NCBI GenBank assembly: GCA_020627645.1
Contig: JAHDGN010000267.1
Coordinates: forward strand, 1-5,139
DNA: 5,139 nucleotides
Origin: Akkermansiaceae bacterium
GTDB taxonomy: Bacteria; Verrucomicrobiota; Verrucomicrobiia; Verrucomicrobiales; Akkermansiaceae
Direction: 5' to 3'
The notes beneath the pieces are model-generated. The model had not been told where the DNA came from and did not search any database. It was given only the letters and a program-made list of their open reading frames with translations. The position numbers and the translations under genes were made by a program. Positions 1 to 4,995 of the stretch are shown here, piece by piece; position 1 is the first letter of the stretch, and each line of letters starts with the position of its first letter.

Positions 1-336
1 TACAAACTTTTGCTCCGAACGACTTCCATCCAACCCCGCTGAAACCTGAGGATTCCTTGTTGCCCCTGCCGTCTTCGCTGAAGCCACCGCCCGATTGACC
101 CGCTCAGCCGCTGCCTTCATATCCGGATTTATCCGCAATGCCTCATCGACCATAGCTCGCGCCCGAGCCCCCCCAATCCGGCTCACCCAATTGACATCGA
201 TCCCAGCCTTTCCCTCCTTAGTCGCCGACCATCTCCCCGGAGCCTCATGATCTACCAAACCCATCCGAGAACCAGGTTCATAGCCAGCACATCCCACCAA
301 AAAAACAAATCCAAATAAACTCAACAACTTCATCAT
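1..336 (-). CDS. Outer-membrane efflux lipoprotein (OprM/NodT/TolC type), N-terminal part
   Basis: The first 112 codons of an outer-membrane channel of tripartite efflux pumps, which would carry substrates from an inner-membrane pump and periplasmic adaptor across the outer membrane. The N-terminus is a lipoprotein signal: MMK, a hydrophobic stretch (residues 4-14), then lipobox LVGC with the acylated Cys at 16; Ala at +2 fits outer-membrane sorting. The mature start has the family pattern of a Trp near residue 36, then VNWVSRIGG, then an ALRINPDMKAAAERV helix (around 63-77) and AGATRNPQVSAGL, which resembles the first coiled-coil helices of the OMF fold. Full members are about 450-500 residues, so most of the gene lies beyond the left edge. 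The ATG at 336 overlaps the TGA of the upstream tetR gene as ATGA; a second ATG at 333 is equally possible. Overlap and orientation imply co-transcription and translational coupling with the regulator. Family call is confident; substrate unknown. Confidence 0.86.
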   Translation of the reverse strand, partial: MMKLLSLFGFVFLVGCAGYEPGSRMGLVDHEAPGRWSATKEGKAGIDVNWVSRIGGARARAMVDEALRINPDMKAAAERVNRAVASAKTAGATRNPQVSAGLDGSRSEQKFV

Positions 337-980
337 TTCTCGACTTTTCCCTTCTCAAACCCAGCTTCACAAAAATCAATCACCCGCCCCATCACCACCT
401 TCAAATCCTCGTCTCCCACCACCCCATTCGAAATTTTCTTCAAAACCCCACCGTGCATCAACGTCACCGACAATACTCCAAAGGAAAAATGAATTCGCCA
501 AAACACCTCCTCCCGCGAGAGCCACGGACAAACCTCCATCACCGCCCTCACAAAACGCCCTGCCACCTCTTGAAACTGCCCCATCACTTCACCCGGAAAC
601 TCATAAGGTTGATCTCCCATCAAACGCCCCATCAAACGACAAAACAAATCCTCACACATCCGACTCCCCCGAACCTCCGTCACCAAGGGCTCCATAAAGG
701 CAGACAACAACCCCCGAAGCGAAACCTCACCAGCCCCCTCCAATTCATTCAACCTCCTCAACCGCTCATCATTCACCGGACAAACCATGCGCTCGACCAC
801 CGCATCCACCAACCCCTCCCGACTCCCAAAATGGTAATTCACCGACGCCACATTCACCCCCGCCATCCCCGTAATCTCCCTCACCGACCCCACTTCAAAA
901 CCCTTTTCCGCAAAAACCTCTGTCGCCGCACTCAACAGAGCCTCCTTTGTCCCTCCATCACCCTGACCAGAATCAATCAT
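333..980 (-). CDS. TetR/AcrR-family transcriptional repressor (PsrA-like recognition pattern)
   Basis: A 215-residue one-component repressor, normal TetR length. The N-terminal DNA-binding domain runs from about residue 11 to 62: first helix KEALLSAATEVFAEKGF, helix-turn-helix around 32-51, and the hallmark VNYHFGSREGL (47-57). Following PVNDERLRRLNELE (from about 67) is typical of the PsrA/CecR-like branch with large ligand pockets; the remaining all-helical part is the ligand and dimer domain. The frame is open up to a GTG at 1049, but that extension would translate across two palindromic operators, so the ATG at 980 is preferred; no Shine-Dalgarno is visible at either. The stop overlaps the start of the efflux lipoprotein, so this is probably the local, autoregulated repressor of the efflux operon. 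The inducing ligand is unknown: PsrA senses long-chain fatty acids, but ligand domains diverge quickly and that should not be transferred. Confidence 0.93.
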   Translation of the reverse strand: MIDSGQGDGGTKEALLSAATEVFAEKGFEVGSVREITGMAGVNVASVNYHFGSREGLVDAVVERMVCPVNDERLRRLNELEGAGEVSLRGLLSAFMEPLVTEVRGSRMCEDLFCRLMGRLMGDQPYEFPGEVMGQFQEVAGRFVRAVMEVCPWLSREEVFWRIHFSFGVLSVTLMHGGVLKKISNGVVGDEDLKVVMGRVIDFCEAGFEKGKVEK

Positions 981-984
981 TTGT

Positions 985-1002
985 TTCAAACAACCGTTTA
1001 AG
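985..1002. promoter_or_regulatory. Proximal TetR operator candidate (CAAAC-N4-GTTTA)
   Basis: Imperfect palindrome TTCAAACAACCGTTTAAG ending 4 bp upstream of the tetR ATG (core 987-1000). It repeats the distal site with a one-base mismatch in the right arm. The arm pattern matches the G/CAAAC(N2-4)GTTTG/C motif described for PsrA. Its centre (993.5) is 33 bp from that of the distal palindrome, about three helical turns, so two dimers would sit on the same DNA face. Binding by the adjacent regulator is inferred. Confidence 0.7.
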
Positions 1003-1017
1003 TCCAAAATCAAATTC

Positions 1018-1035
1018 TTCAAACGATTGTTTGAA
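1018..1035. promoter_or_regulatory. Distal TetR operator candidate (TTCAAAC-N4-GTTTGAA)
   Basis: TTCAAACGATTGTTTGAA has perfect 7-bp arms around a 4-bp centre, 38 bp upstream of the tetR ATG. It is the stronger of the two copies and fits the PsrA-type consensus exactly. The position between the preceding gene and tetR is that of an autoregulatory operator controlling the tetR-efflux transcript. I could not assign a confident -35/-10 pair overlapping it. Confidence 0.75.
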
Positions 1036-1121
1036 AAAAATTCCCTCACCTAATCGCACCCCAATAGCAACATCGCCAAAAGCGCCCAACGACGCGCAAA
1101 GACTAATCCAGCATCCCACGA

Positions 1122-2201
1122 CTAACTCACAGCCTCTTTTTCCTTTCGGGAAAACTTCCGAACGACGATCCAGACCAACCCCAAAGACACCAAAATTAAA
1201 TCAAGCGGAAACCAAAGAATCCTCGCCTGCGTCCGGATGGTCGGTGGCGGGATCACAACCTCGGCCTCCGGTAAGCTCTCAAAGTAAAGATCCTCAGACC
1301 CTCCGGGCCATGTCCCATCTTCGAAAACGGTCAACCACTGCCCCACCCCAGCAACACCACCTTTGATCTGCCCCTTTAGAATCGCCCCCACTTTTTCATT
1401 CTCATTCGAATACTTGACCGGAGCTTCCCATTTCTTCTCACCCCCACCTTCAAACATCCCCGAAACCCTCTCGGAACCAACAAAGTAAACCCTCAAAAGA
1501 GAACCCTCCTCCGGCTCAACCAGCACATCAGATGATACTCGATAAGGAAAAAAAGGCTGCTCCGTCGAGAAAGACAAACAGACCGAAGCAGGCATCAACG
1601 AATCCGCAACGTTCTCACGATCAGCCCGATACTTAAACACAGTCAAAATCCACGCCTTTTCCAGATAAGGTTTCACCCACTCCTTGATTTGAGGTCGAAC
1701 CCCATAGTCATTTTTCTCCAGCCAGTCCACCAACGCATCAGGATCTGAAGCCTGAATCACCGAAACCTCAAACTCCCCGATCAAAGCCCGATCCAAAAGC
1801 TGAACGCCTTCTGCCCTCGAACTAATAAGACCTTTGAGAGACTCCTCGCTAACCCCTTTGAACAAATTGGCAATGAACGGAGCAAAACTCACCTCCGTCT
1901 CCTCTTTCGTCTTCACCTCCGGCTTGATTAGCTCCCCCAGATCCCAAAATACCTTTTCTGATACTTCACCCAGCTGAGGCCGCGTCGGGGTCGGAACCAA
2001 GAAACCAAAATCTTCCGGCTCTTCAACAGATTCGAAGTTCGCCCGCCGAACGAAATGCTGCACCTTCTTCTCCGCATCCCAAACAATAAGAACTTCTTGA
2101 TCCGCAATTTGCACCAGCTCCCCATCACTCCTCCAAGCGGTACAACAACCAAAACCACGCCCCACAAGTAGCAATGTCAGTATTCCAAAAAAAATCCTCA
2201 T
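1122..2201 (-). CDS. DUF2330-family exported protein with C-terminal membrane anchor
   Basis: A 359-residue protein of unknown function that matches DUF2330 (PF10092). An N-terminal hydrophobic signal (residues 3-18) leads to a CC pair at 19-20; a Cys right after the signal is usual in this family. The next block has the family pattern: DQEVLIVWD (34-42), HFVRRANFE (49-57) and the diagnostic DFGFLVPTPTRP (64-75). A long extracytoplasmic domain follows, and a single TM helix (about 328-347) precedes a basic tail RKFSRKEKE, giving a signal-plus-anchor topology with most of the chain outside the cytoplasm. GCC could also be read as a weak lipoprotein signal, but it lacks a good lipobox. The ATG at 2201 has no Shine-Dalgarno. 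The gene is 141 bp upstream of the tetR ATG on the same strand; the operators in that gap suggest the repressor operon has its own promoter. A role in efflux is not supported. Confidence 0.87.
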   Translation of the reverse strand: MRIFFGILTLLLVGRGFGCCTAWRSDGELVQIADQEVLIVWDAEKKVQHFVRRANFESVEEPEDFGFLVPTPTRPQLGEVSEKVFWDLGELIKPEVKTKEETEVSFAPFIANLFKGVSEESLKGLISSRAEGVQLLDRALIGEFEVSVIQASDPDALVDWLEKNDYGVRPQIKEWVKPYLEKAWILTVFKYRADRENVADSLMPASVCLSFSTEQPFFPYRVSSDVLVEPEEGSLLRVYFVGSERVSGMFEGGGEKKWEAPVKYSNENEKVGAILKGQIKGGVAGVGQWLTVFEDGTWPGGSEDLYFESLPEAEVVIPPPTIRTQARILWFPLDLILVSLGLVWIVVRKFSRKEKEAVS

Positions 2202-2404
2202 CGTTTTGATCTAATTTTTCCGCCCCACCCAATCAAACAAAAACCCAGAACCAATGAACCTCACACCATTTCCCATTTCAGAAGAAGCAAGCCAGAAGAA
2301 GGGTGTGATTTGGAAACTTCGACTGCTCATAAGCTCTCCACATTCAGAATAGCACCCACCACCAATCTCCCAGAAGCACCTCCTACAAAACCAAAAATAA
2401 ATTG

Positions 2405-2421
2405 ATTCAGCTATGCTGAAT
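2405..2421 (-). terminator. Hairpin terminator of the two-TM hypothetical gene, overlapping its stop codon
   Basis: Perfect 7-bp inverted repeat ATTCAGC / GCTGAAT around a 3-nt loop. Read on the minus strand it begins on the first-transcribed side at the last base of the TAA stop codon, and is followed by CAATTTATTTTT, a T-rich tract. This resembles an intrinsic terminator, although the stem is only moderately GC-rich and the T run is interrupted. Confidence 0.55.
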
Positions 2422-3107
2422 TAGGAAATGGAACTAGCAGGCTGAGACGGCCTCTTAAATAACCACCATAACGAGAGCAAAGCGATCACAACGCCTCCAA
2501 CAAGCGCAGCCCAGGCAGCCCCCGAAGAAGAAGGCGACCTTCCCTCCTCAAGAATCAAAACCGAATCTAAATCAATTCCCGGACACCCCTCGGCCAACAA
2601 CTTTTTCTCCTCGGGATTCAAAGACGATATCTTGTTGATAAAAATCCCCTTCACCGGACTCTCTGCTGCTTGGAGCCCCTGAGGCAAATCCCCAAACCTC
2701 TCAAAGCGCTTCGTTTTAACCACAACCGTATAGTTTTCCAACTTCGGCAACGGCAAATTCTCTATATTGTCAGGGTCCTTCTCCGCTGCCGCAAAATATT
2801 TTTCCACATCAACTACGAACTTACTCTCACTAGAAACAATCGGAATATAAGCCTCAGTCACCATAGTATCTCTCGAAACCTCGTCGTTAGCACTCTCGAC
2901 CTGTGCCTCATAAATCAAAGCATCATACAAATAGAGAAAATCCCTAATCGCAACATGATTACTCCCTGAGTATCCACCCTTCTCAAGTTCTGCCATCTCG
3001 ATCGCTCGAGGAGCTTTGGTCATATTCTCGTTCAGCTTCTTCTCTTTAAATCCCCAAATCGCGAGAAACACCCCCACAACAATACCACCTAATTTAATTT
3101 GCCACAT
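2421..3107 (-). CDS. Conserved hypothetical protein with two membrane segments
   Basis: A 228-residue protein I cannot place in a named family. It has a TM helix at the very N-terminus (about residues 5-20) followed by KEKK, a middle domain of about 175 residues, and a second TM helix (about 197-217) followed by KRPSQPASSIS. Both termini are probably cytoplasmic with the middle domain outside, although the basic residues after the first helix make this less certain. Recognisable stretches are IEMAELEKGG, IRDFLYLYDALIYEAQ, VKGIFINKISSLNPEEKKLL and VLILEEGRSPSSSG; I recall similar wording, ending in an ILEEGR-P motif before the last TM helix, in bacterial hypotheticals. There are no catalytic signatures or paired cysteines. 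An upstream GTG at 3128 with GGGGAG two bases before it would add seven residues; the ATG is preferred because MWQIK leads straight into the helix. It is divergent from the methyltransferase. Confidence 0.82.
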   Translation of the reverse strand: MWQIKLGGIVVGVFLAIWGFKEKKLNENMTKAPRAIEMAELEKGGYSGSNHVAIRDFLYLYDALIYEAQVESANDEVSRDTMVTEAYIPIVSSESKFVVDVEKYFAAAEKDPDNIENLPLPKLENYTVVVKTKRFERFGDLPQGLQAAESPVKGIFINKISSLNPEEKKLLAEGCPGIDLDSVLILEEGRSPSSSGAAWAALVGGVVIALLSLWWLFKRPSQPASSIS

Positions 3108-3150
3108 GGAGGTCGGTAAAATATCCACCGCTCCCCGCCAAGAGCAAAAT

Positions 3151-3170
3151 CCGTGACAACTCCGTCACAA
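3151..3170. promoter_or_regulatory. Dyad / direct-repeat site in the divergent intergenic region
   Basis: In the roughly 120-bp gap between the divergent hypothetical and methyltransferase genes, CCGTGACAA (3151-3159) is repeated as CCGTCACAA (3162-3170), an 11-bp, one-turn period. The same bases form a dyad GTGAC-N6-GTCAC (3153-3157 and 3164-3168). It is a possible regulator site for one or both divergent genes. No known consensus is claimed and no clear promoter hexamers flank it. Confidence 0.35.
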
Positions 3171-3229
3171 ATATCCGACCACCCAGGCTCGGCCTTCCCT
3201 TCCCCCAAATTTCTGGCCAAGATCCCGCC

Positions 3230-4057
3230 GTGATCAACCTTAACCACCAAGACTGCCTCGAAGGAATGCGTCAAATGCCCGACCAATCCATTGATCTCGT
3301 CGTCACCTCCCCCCCCTACAACATCGGCATCGACTACAATACCTACCAAGACACCAAGGACCGACCTGCCTTCATCCAATGGTGCCTTGACTGGGCCTCC
3401 GAAGTCCATCGCCTCATGCACGACCAATCATCCTTTTTCCTCAACCTTGGAGCCTCACCCAAAAACCCCCTTCTTCCTCACCAACTCATCCTCGCTCTTA
3501 CCTCCCAATCTCCAAACTTCACCCTCCAAAACACCATTCACTGGATCAAATCCATCACCGTCGAAACCCGAGACAACCAAACAATCTCCGCCGGACACTT
3601 CAAACCCATCAACTCCAAAAGATACCTCAACGACTGCCACGAATACCTCTTCCACCTCACAAAATCTGGCCAAACTCCACTCCAACGACGCGCTGCCGGG
3701 GTTGAATATGCCGACAAATCAAATATCGCCCGTTGGAGCCACACCGGAGGCAACGACAAACGATGCCGGGGCAACAACTGGTTTATTCCCTACCAAACGA
3801 TCAAATCCCGCGCCGGACAACGCCCACACCCCGCCACCTTCCCCATCGAACTCGTTCAACAATGCATCCGCCTCCACGGCCAAGAACAAACCAACCACCT
3901 CCTCGACCCATTCCTTGGCATTGGATCCTCCGCCGTCGCAGCCCAACGAATGAACATCCCATTGTTCACTGGGTTTGACATCGACGAACAATACCTCCAA
4001 ACCGCCCGAGAAAGACTCCAACAAGACCAAAACGAAACTTCCCAACAACTCCTCTGA
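3230..4057 (+). CDS. Site-specific DNA methyltransferase, beta-class amino-MTase (N6-adenine or N4-cytosine)
   Basis: A 275-residue SAM-dependent DNA methyltransferase acting on the exocyclic amino group of adenine or cytosine in a specific sequence. Motif order is beta-class: HQDCLEGM near the N-terminus, catalytic motif IV TSPPYN (26-31), a central target-recognition region with RYLNDCHEYLFHLTKSG and KSNIARWSHTGGNDKRCRGNNWFIPY, then motif X-like HPATFP (200-205), SAM-binding motif I DPFLGIGSS (226-234) and motif II GFDIDEQYL (248-256). All core motifs are intact, so it should be active. SPPY occurs in both N4C and N6A enzymes, so the modified base cannot be settled here. The start is GTG without a Shine-Dalgarno, but MINLNHQDCLEGM aligns with usual family N-termini. 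No restriction endonuclease or specificity gene is adjacent: the upstream neighbour is a membrane protein and the downstream one a chaperone, so it looks solitary, with a role in regulation or protection rather than a local R-M pair. Target sequence unknown. Confidence 0.95.
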   Translation: MINLNHQDCLEGMRQMPDQSIDLVVTSPPYNIGIDYNTYQDTKDRPAFIQWCLDWASEVHRLMHDQSSFFLNLGASPKNPLLPHQLILALTSQSPNFTLQNTIHWIKSITVETRDNQTISAGHFKPINSKRYLNDCHEYLFHLTKSGQTPLQRRAAGVEYADKSNIARWSHTGGNDKRCRGNNWFIPYQTIKSRAGQRPHPATFPIELVQQCIRLHGQEQTNHLLDPFLGIGSSAVAAQRMNIPLFTGFDIDEQYLQTARERLQQDQNETSQQLL

Positions 4058-4114
4058 TCACAAAATCAATCCCATACAACCACCAACCCTCAAACTGACA
4101 AACTCAATTAACCA

Positions 4115-4879
4115 ATGACCCAACCCGTCCCAGAATTCACCAAAGTTGAATCAATCTTCGTCCGCGAACGAAACTGCCTGCTCCTCAAAGCCGATTTCAC
4201 CCCAATCTTCACCGATTACTATCTCCACCTCATGGATATCGGCGAAAGACATCCCGAAAACCTCGACACGACCCTTAAAGATCTCCTAGCCATCCTCACC
4301 CTGCACCTCACCGCCCGACCCTGGGCCGAAACCATCGCCTGGACCGCCAACCTCCGCGCACCCCGAGTCAATTACTTCGCCACCGGATCTTCCACACACG
4401 AGTATATCACCGGCCGCCTCTTCACCGAAGACGTCCGAGAGCCCGACCGCAACTTTCTCTATTCTCAAACCACCGTCCTAGGAAAAGAACCTCGCCTCTC
4501 AACCATTGAAGCAGACACCGAAGACCCCCTCCAGTGGATCGAACACTTTTACGACCAATCCGAACAACGACCCGGCCGCGCCTTCCGGCTTACCGACGAC
4601 AAATACGCTCTCGTTGCTGCCCAACCAGACTTCGACCGCGAATGGCTCGAATCTCTCACCTCAGAAAAAATCGCTACCATCACCGATGACGAACAAACCA
4701 AAACCCTCGAAACCCGCAAATTTCGCTTCTGGTGTGGCTGCTCCATCGAAAAAATCCTCCCCACTCTTGGAGCCTGGAAAGAAAATCCCGAAGAACTATT
4801 TGGAAACGAAGAACAACTAGCTCTTCAGTGCCCTCGCTGCGGAAAATCCTACTCCATCACCCGCAATGATCTCCAATAA
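4115..4879 (+). CDS. hslO: Hsp33-family redox-regulated chaperone, divergent short form
   Basis: A cytoplasmic holdase chaperone that, in studied members, is activated by oxidation and zinc release and prevents aggregation of unfolded proteins. The C-terminal redox switch is clear: CGC (Cys207, Cys209) followed after 29 residues by CPRC (Cys239, Cys242), then GKSYSITRNDL at the end. E. coli Hsp33 has the same CxC/CxxC arrangement with a 30-residue gap. The N-terminal domain is far from the E. coli sequence: YYLHLMDIGERHPENLDTTL, LTLHLTARPWAE and EYITGRLFTEDVREPDRNFLYSQ correspond to a form I associate with Verrucomicrobiota. DPLQWIEHFYDQSEQRPGRAFRL is in the position of the family's substrate-domain YxxxSEQxP block, and the SEQ is preserved. 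Length is 254 residues versus about 290 in E. coli. The ATG at 4115 lies 57 bp after the methyltransferase and has no Shine-Dalgarno; co-transcription is possible but a functional link is not implied. Confidence 0.9.
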   Translation: MTQPVPEFTKVESIFVRERNCLLLKADFTPIFTDYYLHLMDIGERHPENLDTTLKDLLAILTLHLTARPWAETIAWTANLRAPRVNYFATGSSTHEYITGRLFTEDVREPDRNFLYSQTTVLGKEPRLSTIEADTEDPLQWIEHFYDQSEQRPGRAFRLTDDKYALVAAQPDFDREWLESLTSEKIATITDDEQTKTLETRKFRFWCGCSIEKILPTLGAWKENPEELFGNEEQLALQCPRCGKSYSITRNDLQ

Positions 4880-4929
4880 AAGCGAATATACTTGACCAAA
4901 CCCCCATACTCACGAAGAAATCTCGCTCC

Positions 4930-4943
4930 GCCACGACTGTGGC
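4930..4943. promoter_or_regulatory. Inverted repeat GCCAC-N4-GTGGC upstream of the -10 box
   Basis: Perfect 5-bp arms (GCCACGACTGTGGC) centred 15 bp upstream of the centre of the TATAAT box, where the -35 and spacer would lie. It could be an operator for a repressor or activator of the histone-like gene, or the stem of a weak hslO terminator; no T run follows it, which favours the operator reading. Confidence 0.4.
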
Positions 4944-4948
4944 TGGAC

Positions 4949-4954
4949 TATAAT
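4949..4954 (+). promoter_or_regulatory. Consensus -10 box (TATAAT) of the histone-like gene
   Basis: A perfect TATAAT, 41 bp before the ATG of the Lys/Ala-rich gene and 69 bp past the hslO stop. Transcription would start near 4961. There is no recognisable -35 hexamer 16-18 bp upstream (that stretch reads GCTCCGC) and no extended TG motif, so expression may rely on an activator at the dyad or on a different sigma-factor preference. Confidence 0.6.
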
Positions 4955-4960
4955 AGGTGA

Positions 4961-4977
4961 GGTGTGTCCAACACATC
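4961..4977 (+). promoter_or_regulatory. Hairpin at the predicted 5' end of the histone-like transcript
   Basis: GGTGTGT / ACACATC pair over seven positions (six Watson-Crick, one G-U) around a CCA loop. The stem begins at the position expected for the +1 base, so the mRNA would open with a 17-nt hairpin, leaving about 18 nt before the ATG. Such structures can slow 5'-end decay; this role is inferred. Confidence 0.4.
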
Positions 4978-4995
4978 ACAACCCCACGCACCATC

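Noticed and set aside
453..1001. Long plus-strand frames over the tetR and DUF2330 genes (453-1001 and 947-1366)
   Set aside because: His/Pro/Thr-rich shadow translations caused by the C-rich plus strand; the minus-strand frames have clear domains.
1091..1110. GCGC...GCGC as a terminator after the DUF2330 gene
   Set aside because: Only a 4-bp stem with an 8-nt loop; too weak to call.
2261..2308. TCACACC / GGTGTGA inverted repeat with a 34-bp spacer, and the 9-bp direct repeat CAGAAGAAG (2279, 2293), in the 2202-2404 gap
   Set aside because: Short arms, a long spacer and simple purine-rich sequence make chance likely; the gap holds no gene or promoter I can support.
3089..3427. Minus-strand 112-residue frame overlapping the methyltransferase start
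   Set aside because: No domain signature, antisense to a well-supported gene, and low-complexity Val/Gly composition.
3230..4879. Methyltransferase plus next gene as a new restriction or defence system
   Set aside because: The downstream gene is an Hsp33 chaperone by its CxC/CxxC centre, and there is no nuclease, helicase or ATPase gene nearby.
4892..4897. TTGACC as a -35 box for the TATAAT at 4949
   Set aside because: The spacing is 51 bp, far beyond 16-18 bp, and no -10 lies at the proper distance.
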